Below, piece by piece: positions 18,073 to 27,669 of a stretch of 64,000 nucleotides of DNA; position 1 is the stretch's first letter, and every line of letters begins with the position of its first letter. A model generated the notes under the pieces. It saw only the letters and a list, made by a program, of their open reading frames with translations. It was not told where the DNA came from and ran no database searches. The stretch comes from Lysinibacillus sp. FSL M8-0337. Lineage in GTDB: Bacteria > Bacillota > Bacilli > Bacillales_A > Planococcaceae. A program made the translations under genes and the position numbers. The stretch spans positions 3,410,001 to 3,474,000 of the forward strand of contig NZ_CP151996.1 in NCBI RefSeq assembly GCF_038593855.1, written 5' to 3'.

Positions 18073-19299
18073 TTATTCTTCTAAACCTTTATTATTAAAA
18101 TACTTTTTATATTTTCGGTAATAGTTTAGATTATTTAGCGTAAGCTTTACCCATCGCTTTGGATTCATATCTTTATCGAAGTAAAGTGAATTGGTGTACT
18201 TCCCTTCACGAATCAATTTTTGCGCTTCTAGTTTAAGCTTTTCGTTTGATGCGTATTTAAATAGCACACCCTTCGGAATAATCATCCATAAATGTTTATC
18301 CTCAACATATGTTAACTGTTGCTCAATATTTAACATATGGTCATCCGCTACATATTTCATTAAATTATGACCACTTGCGGTTACATAATAGCTTGAGCGA
18401 CCGTTACGTAAATTAATTTCAAATAACTTATACTGTTTATCGCGAATATCATACTTCATATCGAAGTTAGCAAAGCCCGTATAGCCGATATCCTCTAAAA
18501 AGTGGCGCACTTGATCCATTAGCGCTTTATCATATGTCGTTACGATTGCTGCATAACTACCAATTCCTTCAGGCGAATGCTCTTCCAAAATTGGATTACC
18601 TAGGCACATTAGCTTCACTTTCCCGTCTTTCCCTACATATGCATTTAACACACGCATATACGAATCATCACCAGGGATGAATTCTTGAATAATCATTGTA
18701 TCTTGGTAAGTAGAGCTATAAATCGCTTTTAAGATAGCCGTCTTTTCCGCTTCATCATGTGCAACGAAGACCTTTTTCTTTCCTGGGAATTTACAAGCCC
18801 AATATTCCACTGAATTGGACGCTTTTAAAATAATTGGATAGTCAAATGGTGGTGTAAAGTCTTGATAGTTTTTGGCTGTGACTGTTGTTGTCCCAGGGTA
18901 CTTAAAGTCGTACTTCTCACACATTTTATAAAAATTTTCTTTCAATAATATTTCATCCATTAATGACTCATCAATATAAGGTACTGTAAAGTGCTCCTGT
19001 AGGACCGGTTTGTTTTTAATAATTAGTTTTGCATAATCATCGCCACAAGCAAGTAGCAGTAATTTTTTATCAGCGTATTGTTTTGCAACTTGTGCAAGGG
19101 CTGGTGCAAATACGTCCTGTTCATTTAAACGATCGATTTCTTGGAACTCCAATATATGGCTATCCTGTGTTGCTGTTAAATGTGAACGTCCTAATACAAG
19201 TGGCTTAATGCCATATGCTTCATAAAATGCTCGGGCCATGCCGTATGCATTCATATCTGATCCTAATAATACTGGTAAAAATGGTTGCTCCGTTGCCAT
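18073..19299 (-). CDS. ATP-grasp carboxylate-amine ligase family protein
   Basis: The 408-residue cytosolic protein has an N-terminal nucleotide-binding-like domain (PVLLGSDMNAYGMARAFYEA) and an ATP-grasp core: PIILKASNSVEYW, MIIQEFIPGDDSYMR, and the metal site KLFEINLRNGRSSYYVT. The family forms amide or peptide bonds through acyl phosphates and includes D-aspartate ligase-like proteins acting on the cell wall. The substrate cannot be read from the sequence. A terminator separates it from the PTS-IIC-like gene upstream, so it probably has its own promoter. Confidence 0.85.
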   Translation of the reverse strand: MATEQPFLPVLLGSDMNAYGMARAFYEAYGIKPLVLGRSHLTATQDSHILEFQEIDRLNEQDVFAPALAQVAKQYADKKLLLLACGDDYAKLIIKNKPVLQEHFTVPYIDESLMDEILLKENFYKMCEKYDFKYPGTTTVTAKNYQDFTPPFDYPIILKASNSVEYWACKFPGKKKVFVAHDEAEKTAILKAIYSSTYQDTMIIQEFIPGDDSYMRVLNAYVGKDGKVKLMCLGNPILEEHSPEGIGSYAAIVTTYDKALMDQVRHFLEDIGYTGFANFDMKYDIRDKQYKLFEINLRNGRSSYYVTASGHNLMKYVADDHMLNIEQQLTYVEDKHLWMIIPKGVLFKYASNEKLKLEAQKLIREGKYTNSLYFDKDMNPKRWVKLTLNNLNYYRKYKKYFNNKGLEE

Positions 19300-19365
19300 C
19301 GTTATTTCAACTCTCTTTTGTGTTTTAGTATAGCTTTTAGTGTATCACATTTTCCAAAATGTTCA

Positions 19366-19396
19366 CGAAAAAAAAGCCCCCATACGGAGACTTTTC
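19366..19396 (-). terminator. Terminator after the PTS-IIC-like gene
   Basis: On the minus strand AAAAGTCTCC pairs with GGGGGCTTTT (several G-U pairs) and is followed by a run of T. It lies directly after the stop codon at 19399. Confidence 0.8.
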
Positions 19397-19398
19397 CA

Positions 19399-20427
19399 TT
19401 ATTCATAATGTACTTTGTAATCATTGGATGTAATCCATTTTAATTTCATCGAGAAGATTCGTAGTAAGATGACATTTAATATAATTGGTAAGGCGATAAA
19501 TAGTGTAATAGCTACAGTGATTGTATAAGGTGTCCATCCGACTAAACTTAAATATTTTAACGGTCCAACAAAACCACCTAAACCGAAACCTGCACTATAT
19601 GGAGTACCTACGATTTCAAACAGCCCTGCTAATGCCCCTAATATTCCCGCCGTGATAATCATCGGAAAAGCTATTTTTGGTTTCATGAAAAAATTACGCA
19701 TTTGAATTTTTGCTGAAGCAACATGGGCAATCGCTGTCCCAATATTATTTGCTTTATAACTTGCAATACACATCCCAACGCCAGATGCACAAACACCGAG
19801 ATTCGCTGCCCCTGCACCGATGCCTGATAACATAATAACTGTCGCAACACCGATTGTAGAGATTGGTGAAATGATTAAGATAGAGAAGATCATGGCAATT
19901 AGCGAGCCCATTACAACAGGTTGTAATGTCGTTAAATGCTCAATCATCAGACCAACATAGCCTGAGCCTGTACGCACATACGGTAAAATGGCATTTCCGA
20001 TTAAACCAGGTACGAACATAGCAAGTGCAGGCATTAAAAGAAGTGTAAAATCTTTCAGCTTATTTCCTAAAAATTGCACAAAAAGTACAGCCAAAGCTGT
20101 CGTAATCCCGATATTAATTACCACACCTATACCGGCGATGGTAATGCCTGTATCAGGATCAATTGTGTAGACACCGCTACCGACAAATGCAGCTAGTCCA
20201 ACACTACATGTTTGAACAGGCGTTAATTTAAAGCAAATACCTGTCATTACACCTATAACAACTGGCAATAGACTCATAGCTAAAACCGATGTATTTAAAA
20301 TAATTTCTAACTGAGGTACGTAGGGAATAATTAATTTTAATATTTCTCCAACTAATGCGTTTGGAATTAAACAAACGACAATCCCCATACTCATACCGGT
20401 TAGTACATTATTAATAAAATTTTTCAT
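19399..20427 (-). CDS. PTS_EIIC_2-like polytopic membrane protein
   Basis: The 342-residue hydrophobic protein has about nine to ten membrane segments and glycine-rich loops such as GVGVVINIGITTALA, LSGIGAGAANLGVCASGVG and GFGLGGFVGPLKYL. This matches the PTS_EIIC_2 family (sugar-specific IIC-like proteins without attached IIA/IIB domains). No PTS IIA or IIB gene is adjacent, so the substrate and energy coupling are unknown. Single gene with its own terminator. Confidence 0.8.
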   Translation of the reverse strand: MKNFINNVLTGMSMGIVVCLIPNALVGEILKLIIPYVPQLEIILNTSVLAMSLLPVVIGVMTGICFKLTPVQTCSVGLAAFVGSGVYTIDPDTGITIAGIGVVINIGITTALAVLFVQFLGNKLKDFTLLLMPALAMFVPGLIGNAILPYVRTGSGYVGLMIEHLTTLQPVVMGSLIAMIFSILIISPISTIGVATVIMLSGIGAGAANLGVCASGVGMCIASYKANNIGTAIAHVASAKIQMRNFFMKPKIAFPMIITAGILGALAGLFEIVGTPYSAGFGLGGFVGPLKYLSLVGWTPYTITVAITLFIALPIILNVILLRIFSMKLKWITSNDYKVHYE

Positions 20428-20610
20428 TGTATTTCATTTCCCTTCTGACAATATAACTCTCGTTGATGTTATCTCAGTATATTAATATTAGACTAATCGG
20501 TCAATATGAAATATTCAGAATATTGTATACTAATATTGGTAAACAGCATATTCCATCCATAGTCAGAAAGTAGTCGTTTACAACTAGCTGAAAACTGCAC
20601 AAAAAATATC
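20428..20610. other. Intergenic region upstream of the PTS-IIC-like gene
   Basis: This AT-rich stretch presumably holds the promoter of the minus-strand gene. It has ATATTAATATTAG and ACTAATATTGG segments in opposite orientation around 20478 and 20528, which could be operator halves. No ORF and no stronger signal was seen. Confidence 0.3.
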
Positions 20611-20634
20611 GGTGCCAGGCACATAAACAATTAC
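20611..20634 (+). repeat. REP-like element copy 2
   Basis: GGTGCCAGGCACATAAACAA followed by TTAC. This copy is intergenic, between the PTS-IIC-like gene and the ytnP terminator, and is not at the 3' end of a plus-strand gene. Confidence 0.7.
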
Positions 20635-20650
20635 ACCAAGACAACTAAAA

Positions 20651-20696
20651 AAGACTACAGGCAAGCGTCAAATCTTTCGCTTGCCTGTAGTCTAGT
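20651..20696 (-). terminator. Terminator after ytnP
   Basis: AGACTACAGGCAAGCG and CGCTTGCCTGTAGTCT form a 16-bp perfect stem. On the minus strand it is followed by TTTTTTAGTT. Confidence 0.88.
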
Positions 20697-20740
20697 GTCT
20701 GAACTTTAGACGTTCACGTATAAAATTACTATGTCTATGA

Positions 20741-21604
20741 TTAAAATGTTATAACCGCTTGTCTGCTGCGTTCTAACTTAGCAACCATTTCCTTACCTGT
20801 TTCATTCCATTTAACCATTCGATAATACGCATCATGGTAGAAAATAAAACTGTAGCCGTTTGCTAAAGCTTCTTTCATCATTCGTTCCTTGGCAAATACA
20901 CTCGTCATCGGATAATCATCATATGCTAACACCCATAATGGATTTTGATGCGCATGAGTTGGCATAATATCGGCCATATGTATCATGACCTCACCATTTT
21001 GTGACAACTTAATGATGGCATGTCCATCACTATGACCACCTGTGTGGATCATTTCAATGCCAGGAGCTACCTCTAAAGAGCTTTCGTACGTTTCAACTAA
21101 ATGCTGTACAGGCTCCCAGTTTTCTTTCCAATACGTGTTTTTCGAGCGAATATTTGGCTCACGCATTTCATCCCACTCAATTTGTGTTACATAGATTTTG
21201 GCATTCGGGAATGTAGGAACTAAAACTTCACCTTCCCATTGTGTCAGACCACCCGCATGATCAAAATGTAAATGTGTCATTAAGACTGCATCAATATCAG
21301 CAGTTGTTAGACCAAGTTCTTGTAAACTATCAGCTAGCGTCGATTCCTCTGTTACGCCATAGTTTCGCAGTTGCTTTTCATTTAATTTGTTAAAACCGAC
21401 ACCCGTATCAATAAGGTAATTTTTTTCACCATATTGAATTAAAATAGGCTCTGTTGGTAATTCAATTTGATTGTTTTCGTTTACTGGATATTTACGTGAC
21501 CAAAGTGGTTTTGGTACTACGCCAAACATTGCACCGCCATCAAGGCAAGTGACACCCCCGTTTAGCCATGATAATGTCATATTGTGAAACTTTAACTGAT
21601 CCAT
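20741..21604 (-). CDS. ytnP: YtnP-like metallo-beta-lactamase-fold lactonase
   Basis: The 287-residue metallo-hydrolase carries the HxHxDH signature H111-L-H113-F-D115-H116 ([11 protein letters not shown]), a later HTGGHSDGH metal ligand and a conserved Asp in HMADIMPTH. Family members include the N-acyl homoserine lactone hydrolases; B. subtilis YtnP has quorum-quenching lactonase activity. The ribosome site GGGGGAG precedes the ATG. It lies 21 bp downstream of trmB, so the two may be cotranscribed, and it has its own strong terminator. No signal peptide. Confidence 0.9.
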   Translation of the reverse strand: MDQLKFHNMTLSWLNGGVTCLDGGAMFGVVPKPLWSRKYPVNENNQIELPTEPILIQYGEKNYLIDTGVGFNKLNEKQLRNYGVTEESTLADSLQELGLTTADIDAVLMTHLHFDHAGGLTQWEGEVLVPTFPNAKIYVTQIEWDEMREPNIRSKNTYWKENWEPVQHLVETYESSLEVAPGIEMIHTGGHSDGHAIIKLSQNGEVMIHMADIMPTHAHQNPLWVLAYDDYPMTSVFAKERMMKEALANGYSFIFYHDAYYRMVKWNETGKEMVAKLERSRQAVITF

Positions 21605-21625
21605 CCTTACTCCCCCTGCTATCTA

Positions 21626-22273
21626 TTATTTTGTAATAAATTGCGATTCTAAGCGATAAATCGGCTGACCTTTAGCAGAAAATTTCTGCTCGTATTCTGT
21701 CATAATATTATCTTCTGGCATATTTGCATGTAGGTCGAGTGATACATACTTCAGTAACATACCATATTCAGACATACTAACTAACGAATACTCGAACAGT
21801 CCACGGTTGTCCGTTTTAAAATGAACTTCCCCGTTATCCACTAGAATCGACTCATATAATTTCAAAAAACCCTCATGCGTTAAACGACGCTTTGCATGGC
21901 GTAATTTTGGCCAAGGATCTGAGAAATTCAAATACACGCGGTCTACATCATTTTTTTCAAAGAATTTATTTAAATCTGCGCCATTTACTTTTAACAAACG
22001 TAAATTCGCTGGAGATTTAGCTTCAAGAATGTTTTCTAATGCGCAAACGATGACGCTATCATAAAGCTCAATACCGATATAATTAATATCTGGATTTTGC
22101 AGAGCCATTCCGGTTACAAATTGACCCTTCCCAGTACCTACTTCAATGTGTAATGGGTGATTGTTGCCAAAAACCGCTTGCCAATTTCCTTTAAAGTCTT
22201 CAGGATTTGGAATAATCACCTCTGGATGATTTGTAATCATTTCCTCTGCCCAAGGCTTATTTCGTAATCTCAA
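21626..22273 (-). CDS. trmB: TrmB, tRNA (guanine-N7)-methyltransferase
   Basis: The 215-residue SAM-dependent enzyme makes m7G46 in tRNA. The SAM-binding loop [15 protein letters not shown] is followed by IGIELYDSV, and the family signature [20 protein letters not shown] is intact. The start is TTG with the site GAGGAAG. It lies upstream of ytnP with a 21-bp gap. The length matches Bacillus TrmB (YtmQ). Cytosolic. Confidence 0.96.
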   Translation of the reverse strand: MRLRNKPWAEEMITNHPEVIIPNPEDFKGNWQAVFGNNHPLHIEVGTGKGQFVTGMALQNPDINYIGIELYDSVIVCALENILEAKSPANLRLLKVNGADLNKFFEKNDVDRVYLNFSDPWPKLRHAKRRLTHEGFLKLYESILVDNGEVHFKTDNRGLFEYSLVSMSEYGMLLKYVSLDLHANMPEDNIMTEYEQKFSAKGQPIYRLESQFITK

Positions 22274-22325
22274 TTTTCTTCCTCATTTCTTAATAGTGAA
22301 ATTATTGATTTTTTATAGTATAACG

Positions 22326-22370
22326 TAAAAACGTCATATTCGCATGATATTATTGCGAAATGACGTTTTT
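22326..22370 (-). terminator. Terminator overlapping the 3' end of the lipid kinase gene
   Basis: AAAAACGTCATATTCGCA and TGCGAAATGACGTTTTT form the stem. The 5' arm encodes the last residues (NVISQ) and the stop of the lipid kinase gene. Confidence 0.85.
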
Positions 22371-23303
22371 TGTTTTTTCTAATTTTATACATTTCCATGC
22401 TTGTTGTTGGATTGTACAGCGCACAATTGTATCCTGTTTAATTGCACCAATGTAGTTACCATCTGTATGACAATCAACGCTCTTTGCATGTACAACAATC
22501 TCAAATTGATTGCTTTGTAAAAAAGTTATTTCTCGGAATTTTGTATGCTTCTCAAAAAAAACAGTAGCGAAAACTAGTAGTAGCTTCCATCTTGCAATAT
22601 TATGAACAATGGTTAATTCAATTTGGCCGTCCAATGCATTAGACATAGGTGAAATTTTCATTCCTCCACCAAAGTACGGTTGATTGCTCGTTGCTACAAA
22701 CCATACATTTTGAAATTGCTGTGTTTGATTGTTTGTATAAACCGTTACATCGAAACAAGTAAAACGAAACAGTCCCCTAACTACTGCCGCAGCATAAGAT
22801 AGTTTTCCTAACCCAATTTTATTAAAATAGTATTTTAGACGTGACTTATTAATATGCTTTGTGACATAGGCATCAAAGCCAAGCCCTGCATTATTGACGA
22901 ATATTTCATCGTGCATAGTTCCTAGTTGAATCTTTCCTATATCTATCGAACGCTCAAGCATTTCCGTTCTGACGTAAGCTTCAATTTGTGTTGCATTTTG
23001 AAATGTTGGAAAATAACGTGCAAAGTCGTTACCAGAGCCTGCACTTATCACACCAATCACAACAAAATCATTATGTACAATGCCACTAACCACCTCATGA
23101 ACGGTGCCATCTCCACCAACAACAATGATTAACTTTTTTATTTGCCCGTTTTGAGCCCATTCGCTCGCAATTTCTTGCCCATGTCCTTCATATTGTGTCA
23201 GAGCCACTTGATAATCAATCGTTAAATGTCGTTGTAGTCTATTCCAAACAATTTTCCCTTTGCCATTCCCTGCACGCTCATTCACAATAAATAATACATG
23301 CAT
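22350..23303 (-). CDS. ytlR: Diacylglycerol/lipid kinase family protein (YtlR-like)
   Basis: The 317-residue protein is a DAGK-catalytic-domain lipid kinase: nucleotide-binding GGDGTVHEV (from residue 63), GSGNDFARYF and later TDGNYIG near the C-terminus. It probably phosphorylates diacylglycerol or a related lipid at the membrane inner face. The start ATG has GAGGA seven bases upstream, inside the last codons of the preceding gene, with only 3 bp between the two genes, so translation is coupled. The order ytlQ-ytlR matches Bacillus from memory. Confidence 0.9.
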   Translation of the reverse strand: MHVLFIVNERAGNGKGKIVWNRLQRHLTIDYQVALTQYEGHGQEIASEWAQNGQIKKLIIVVGGDGTVHEVVSGIVHNDFVVIGVISAGSGNDFARYFPTFQNATQIEAYVRTEMLERSIDIGKIQLGTMHDEIFVNNAGLGFDAYVTKHINKSRLKYYFNKIGLGKLSYAAAVVRGLFRFTCFDVTVYTNNQTQQFQNVWFVATSNQPYFGGGMKISPMSNALDGQIELTIVHNIARWKLLLVFATVFFEKHTKFREITFLQSNQFEIVVHAKSVDCHTDGNYIGAIKQDTIVRCTIQQQAWKCIKLEKTKNVISQ

Positions 23304-23306
23304 CTG

Positions 23307-24314
23307 TTAGTCCTCAGCTTTTGAAGATGTCTGTTGCCAAATATCACGATTAAACGAAGTCGTTTGGACGTTATTTAAAATTGTTTGTGCAGCGCGGATT
23401 TGCATATGCTTCATAGGAGATGATACGTTTCTTAAAGCATGCAACCATTCATTATAATTACGACGATCCACTAATCGAATGTTAAAAGATGAGCCTGGAT
23501 AATCGAAATAGCCATTGCGTGTTAAAATAACTTTGCGAATCGGCATGTCGACTTGATCTTGCTTAAATAATTGAGTTAACACAGATTCCATTCTACTTAA
23601 ATTAATCATTGGATTCAGTACTTTAGAATCTTTTGTGCCCACTTTTTTCTCCCAAAAACGTTCACTTCCACCTACATACACTGCTTGATTCTCTGCCTCA
23701 AGTACAGTAATACAAATACATTCCGTAGGAGACATTAACACAACATCTAGCTCAATTGGTGCCTTTCTCACTTGCAAAATAGGATAGTAAAAAACTAAAT
23801 AATTATCTGGTAGTTTTTGTAGCAATGTTCGTAACAAAGAATCACGTAAAAATCGAGGATCGACATAAGATTTTTCTCGCAAAGTGGAACTCGCCCACTT
23901 CATTTGGAAATGAAAAAACTGATCTATAAACATTCGCTTCAACTCATGAATAGACTGAGGTGCGTACACTATATTCGGTTCAAATGATAAAGTTGTTTCT
24001 TCTTCAGGAATAATATCTTCGTCATTTGTTAATTCGTTTGTAACGTCGATTTGCTCAATATCTTCTTGCACGTCTTCTTTGTGTCGCCCTGCAAAAATCT
24101 TTTTAAAGAGTGAGAAGCGCTCTTTTTCTTCCAATGCATCATTGTCTTTTTCATTCGCCGTATGCTGCCACTCGGTAATATCTTCGCCCAATTCCCATTG
24201 ACGTTTAATTCGATCCCATTGACTTTTCTTTAAACGTACAAATTGAGTTGGATATCTAGCTAAATCAATTTGATAACGTGAAATATAATCTTGTATTTTC
24301 ACTAATTGTGCCAT
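23307..24314 (-). CDS. ytlQ: NERD-like domain protein (YtlQ-like)
   Basis: The 335-residue protein has a polar, acidic N-terminal half (residues 1-120) and a C-terminal region beginning PIELDVVLMSPTECICITVLE that resembles a NERD/restriction-like nuclease core (a beta strand with D in a PxELDVV context). The lysine expected after the acidic strand is not obvious, so catalytic activity is doubtful. It lies 3 bp upstream of the lipid kinase gene. The function is unknown; the name rests on gene order and general similarity. Confidence 0.7.
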   Translation of the reverse strand: MAQLVKIQDYISRYQIDLARYPTQFVRLKKSQWDRIKRQWELGEDITEWQHTANEKDNDALEEKERFSLFKKIFAGRHKEDVQEDIEQIDVTNELTNDEDIIPEEETTLSFEPNIVYAPQSIHELKRMFIDQFFHFQMKWASSTLREKSYVDPRFLRDSLLRTLLQKLPDNYLVFYYPILQVRKAPIELDVVLMSPTECICITVLEAENQAVYVGGSERFWEKKVGTKDSKVLNPMINLSRMESVLTQLFKQDQVDMPIRKVILTRNGYFDYPGSSFNIRLVDRRNYNEWLHALRNVSSPMKHMQIRAAQTILNNVQTTSFNRDIWQQTSSKAED

Positions 24315-24361
24315 GTTTTGGTCACTCCAATCTTACTGCCCCATATCAAATTCGCCTCGTT

Positions 24362-24391
24362 ATTAGTCGGTATCACCGTGATATCGACTAA
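24362..24391. promoter_or_regulatory. 30-bp near-perfect palindrome upstream of ytlQ
   Basis: TTAGTCGGTATCAC and GTGATATCGACTAA flank a central C with one mismatch, 47 bp upstream of the ytlQ start. It could be an operator or a 5' leader hairpin; no matching family is recognised. Confidence 0.5.
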
Positions 24392-24447
24392 AGGCTATCT
24401 TTTTTATTTTACATGACGTTTCAGGAGAATACATGCATATTTTGTTC

Positions 24448-24508
24448 TATAAAAAAGAGCTACCCTCATCACTCAGCTAATAACCAAGTTTTAGGTAGCT
24501 CTTTTTTA
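24448..24508 (-). terminator. Terminator after dat
   Basis: AAAAAAGAGCTACC and GGTAGCTCTTTTTT form a 14-bp perfect stem around a 29-base loop. Confidence 0.88.
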
Positions 24509-24521
24509 TCATTTATACATA

Positions 24522-25373
24522 TTAAGCATTAATTGAAATTGGTAATTTTGCCTCAAATGCTTTTTGTAATTTACGAGTCCATTCACCAGGAACACCTGCG
24601 CCAATTTGCTGACCATCCACATCAATAACCGGTGTCACTTCAGATGAAACAGAAGACACAATAATTTCATCCATTGCTAATAAATCGCCTTTCGTCATCG
24701 GCTCTTCAATCACTGGTAAATTTATTTCAGCTGCACATTTTAATATCACTTGGCGTGTAATACCATTTAAGATGTAGTTATTTGCTGGGTGCGTATAAAG
24801 TTTACCATCTTTAATACCATAGACATTAGCAGAAGAACATTCTGTGATAATATCACCACGGTGTAAAATGGCTTCGTAGCAACCTTTTTCAGATGCTTCT
24901 TGTTTCGCAAGTACCGCTCCAAGTAAATTTAAAGATTTAATATCGCAACGTAACCAACGAACATCTTCCACCAATGTTGCTTTTACGCCTTTTTCGAAAT
25001 TTTCAATTGAACGTTCACCAGTTTTAACATTCCCTGTTAGAATTGCTGGTACGCTTGCATCAGGGAAAATGTGGTTACGAGAAGTTGCTCCACGTGTAAT
25101 TTGGAAGTAAACATGACCTGTTTCTAAATTATTTTTTTCGATTAAATCATGCAATAATTTGTGTAACACATCTTTTGTATAAGGGATAACAAGACGAATT
25201 TTTTCGGCACTAGCATAGAAACGATCAATGTGCTCTTGTGCTGTGAACATATGTCCATTATATACTTTGATTACTTCGTAAATACCATCACCAAATTGAT
25301 AACCACGGTCTTCTGGTGAAACTGTAATAGATCCTTCTTCAACGATTTGATCATTCCATAATGAGTATGCCAT
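24522..25373 (-). CDS. dat: D-amino acid aminotransferase (D-alanine transaminase)
   Basis: This PLP class IV transaminase interconverts D-alanine/2-oxoglutarate and D-glutamate/pyruvate, supplying D-amino acids for peptidoglycan. The 283-residue form starts MAYSLWNDQI at 25373 with AAAGGA upstream; the frame extends to 25394 but has no site there. The PLP lysine is K146 (CDIKSLNLL), with R99-N-H in the substrate channel and VSSVSSEVTPV near the phosphate pocket. From memory it is very close to the characterised Bacillus sphaericus D-transaminase, which is the best clue to the organism. Cytosolic; monocistronic. Confidence 0.96.
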   Translation of the reverse strand: MAYSLWNDQIVEEGSITVSPEDRGYQFGDGIYEVIKVYNGHMFTAQEHIDRFYASAEKIRLVIPYTKDVLHKLLHDLIEKNNLETGHVYFQITRGATSRNHIFPDASVPAILTGNVKTGERSIENFEKGVKATLVEDVRWLRCDIKSLNLLGAVLAKQEASEKGCYEAILHRGDIITECSSANVYGIKDGKLYTHPANNYILNGITRQVILKCAAEINLPVIEEPMTKGDLLAMDEIIVSSVSSEVTPVIDVDGQQIGAGVPGEWTRKLQKAFEAKLPISINA

Positions 25374-25547
25374 GTTTAAAAACATCCTTTTCATTTTTAA
25401 GTTATTTTCACATTTTCAAGTACAATGATTCCCACTACACAATGAAGTAAGACCAGATGCAGTAAATCAAAGTAGATTTTTCAGTGAAGTGCTTTGCGTG
25501 TGATGCTTTGTATCTCTTTGGCAAGAACATCAAGCTCTTACTTACAC

Positions 25548-26951
25548 TTACTTCCCAGCTAGTTCTGCAATGGCTTCCGCATAAATAGCAGCAGCTTGTA
25601 CTAATTTATCAACAATTACATATTCATCCGCACGATGCATGACATCTGGATCCCCAGGGAAAAGCATGCCGAATGCCACACCTTTTTTCAAGACGCGTGC
25701 ATACGTGCCACCGCCAGTTGAAAGCAAAGGTGTTTCGTTATCTCCCGTTTGTCGGCGATAAACACCAGCTAACGTTTGGATTAACGGATCGTCCTCACTA
25801 ACATAATGAGGTTTTGAGTTTTCTTGAATATCGAGTGAAAATCCTTTGTCTGCAGCTAATCGTTGCGCTTCTGTTATTTTGTCATCAAATGGATACGTTA
25901 CAGAGTAGCGGAAACTAATAACCATATTGCCACCTTGCGTTGCATCATACGTTACAATACCAGGATTTAATGTTGTTTGTCCGGACATGTCATCTTCATA
26001 TTGTAATGCTAGTGCGTGACCATAATGATCCTGATGGAATACATCAACGATAAAATCGACAAATTGCTTACTTCCTTCAGTCGTTAACTCTTGTTGTAAA
26101 AACGCTGCAAGGTAAACAGCTGCATTGACACCTTTTTCAGGTTCCATTGCATGGGCTGCTTTTCCTTTGATAGTTATTATATAGTGAGAACCCTCCATTA
26201 ATAAAGAGCCTTCTAGCTGATTTTTACTTAAAAATGTTTGAAAATTCTGTTCGAATGGTGAAGATACGAATTGAACTGTCGCTTTTGCAAAATCAGGTAC
26301 CATATTTGAACGCTTTCCAGCATTAAATAGTAGTAGCTGTTCTTTCGTTGCATCCCCAATCTGCTTTTGAGACAATACAAGCGCAGCAATGCCTTTTTCG
26401 GCATTAATCAGTGGGAAATCCGCATCAGGAGCGAAACCGATTGTTGGCATTTCCTCGTTTTTAAAATAGTGGTCGACACAGCGGAAGCCTGTTTCTTCAT
26501 CTGTCCCGATAATCATACGCACACGTTTGTTTAATTGAATACCTGCATCTTTTACAAGCTTCATTGCCATCCATGCAGCAACTGTTGGGCCCTTATCGTC
26601 AATAGCACCGCGCGCAAATAATTTGCCATCTGCAATCGTGCCGCTAAAAGGTGGATACGTCCAGTTTGATTCATCACCTACAGGGACAACATCTACGTGA
26701 CATAAAATACCCAGTAACTCTTCACCTTGGCCCATTTCGATATGTCCAGCATAATTATCAACATTTTTTGTTTGTAACCCTTGTGCTTTCCCTTTTGCTA
26801 ACAACCATTCCAATGCCTTTAACGGTCCTTCACCAAAAGGCACATCCGCAGTTATTGTTTTTTCATCCAGTACACTATTAATTTGCACAAGCTCTTGCAA
26901 CTCTTGAATTAATTCATCTTGTCTTTCTTTTGCAGCCTGTAACCAATCCAT
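25548..26951 (-). CDS. pepV: PepV-like M20 dipeptidase
   Basis: The 467-residue dinuclear zinc dipeptidase of the M20 family hydrolyses dipeptides with an unblocked N-terminus. Metal-site motifs: CHVDVVPVGDESNW, ARGAIDDKGP, GTDEETGFR, FAPDADFP and a late PDVMHRADEY. The start at 26951 (MDWLQAA) has GGAGGAGG 8 bases upstream; the longer frame from 26969 begins inside that site. It lies upstream of dat on the minus strand with about 150 bp between. Cytosolic. Confidence 0.94.
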   Translation of the reverse strand: MDWLQAAKERQDELIQELQELVQINSVLDEKTITADVPFGEGPLKALEWLLAKGKAQGLQTKNVDNYAGHIEMGQGEELLGILCHVDVVPVGDESNWTYPPFSGTIADGKLFARGAIDDKGPTVAAWMAMKLVKDAGIQLNKRVRMIIGTDEETGFRCVDHYFKNEEMPTIGFAPDADFPLINAEKGIAALVLSQKQIGDATKEQLLLFNAGKRSNMVPDFAKATVQFVSSPFEQNFQTFLSKNQLEGSLLMEGSHYIITIKGKAAHAMEPEKGVNAAVYLAAFLQQELTTEGSKQFVDFIVDVFHQDHYGHALALQYEDDMSGQTTLNPGIVTYDATQGGNMVISFRYSVTYPFDDKITEAQRLAADKGFSLDIQENSKPHYVSEDDPLIQTLAGVYRRQTGDNETPLLSTGGGTYARVLKKGVAFGMLFPGDPDVMHRADEYVIVDKLVQAAAIYAEAIAELAGK

Positions 26952-27308
26952 TCTATGTACCTCCTCCATTTTATAATAAGATTATTCTACTCTTTACTAA
27001 AAAAAATTCAATCATCTTTCTAACTATCATTTCTTATCTTTCCTTTACACTACCACATATAGCATCTTTTTCACTAATCTCCACAAAATACAGCGCAAAC
27101 TTTATGAATTAATTGTAAATTTCCACGGCATTCACTAGAAAATCACATCGTTATTCTATATAATAGATTTATCAGAATTATTTGTTCTGAACATAAAATT
27201 AGAAAAGGGGATGTCTAAGGCAGCTACTTAATAGCCTCAGTGCACTCCGCACATATTGTCGTCCGCTAGTCTTTGCCAAGTGAATTAAGATGAAGGAGTG
27301 GTTCATTT
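26952..27308. other. Divergent intergenic region between pepV and the HTH gene
   Basis: It holds a SigA-like promoter candidate at 27136-27164, and a 6-codon ORF with a fair ribosome site (AAAAGGGGATG, about 27210-27230, MSKAAT) ahead of the ytzE-like gene. Nothing else was recognised. Confidence 0.4.
27136..27164 (+). promoter_or_regulatory. Candidate SigA promoter of the DeoR-type HTH gene
   Basis: TAGAAA and TATAAT are separated by 17 bp. The -35 has four matches to consensus. The distance to the start of the gene is about 145 bp. Confidence 0.45.
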
Positions 27309-27530
27309 ATGAAACCAACTACTGATCGAATGCTTAATCGTATTAAAGATGTGTACATGTTTATTTTAGACAAAGGAACCGTGTCTACACAGGATTTAGT
27401 CGAAGAGTTTAGCATCACTCCTCGCACCGTTCAAAGAGATTTGAACGTGTTAGCCTTTAACGATTTGGTGATGAGTCCAAGTCGAGGCAAATGGACAACG
27501 ACGAGTAAAAAAGTAAAATTGACGTCTTAG
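27309..27530 (+). CDS. ytzE: DeoR-type helix-turn-helix protein (YtzE-like)
   Basis: The 73-residue protein is almost entirely a DeoR-family winged helix-turn-helix (STQDLVEEFSITPRTVQRDL, then LNVLAFNDLVMSPSRGKW). It lacks the ligand-binding domain of full regulators, so it may act as a simple repressor or DNA-binding partner. The ribosome site is GAAGGAG. A terminator follows directly. Size and gene order fit B. subtilis YtzE. Confidence 0.85.
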   Translation: MKPTTDRMLNRIKDVYMFILDKGTVSTQDLVEEFSITPRTVQRDLNVLAFNDLVMSPSRGKWTTTSKKVKLTS

Positions 27531-27564
27531 TTTTTGCGCACTTTGCGTAAAGCATTTTTGTATG

Positions 27565-27602
27565 AAAAAGAATGACCTTTCGTCGGGGTCATTCTTTTTT
27601 TC
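27565..27602 (+). terminator. Terminator after the HTH gene
   Basis: AAAAAGAATGACC and GGTCATTCTTTTT form a 13-bp perfect stem followed by more T. Confidence 0.92.
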
Positions 27603-27669
27603 TATTTACAAAGCACTTTATTATCCGTTACACTCGAAACATTCTACATGTTGAGAGGAGGATAATTCT

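Noticed and set aside
27210-27230. Six-codon ORF (MSKAAT) upstream of ytzE
   Set aside because: Too short to support; noted only as a possible leader because of AAAAGGGG upstream.
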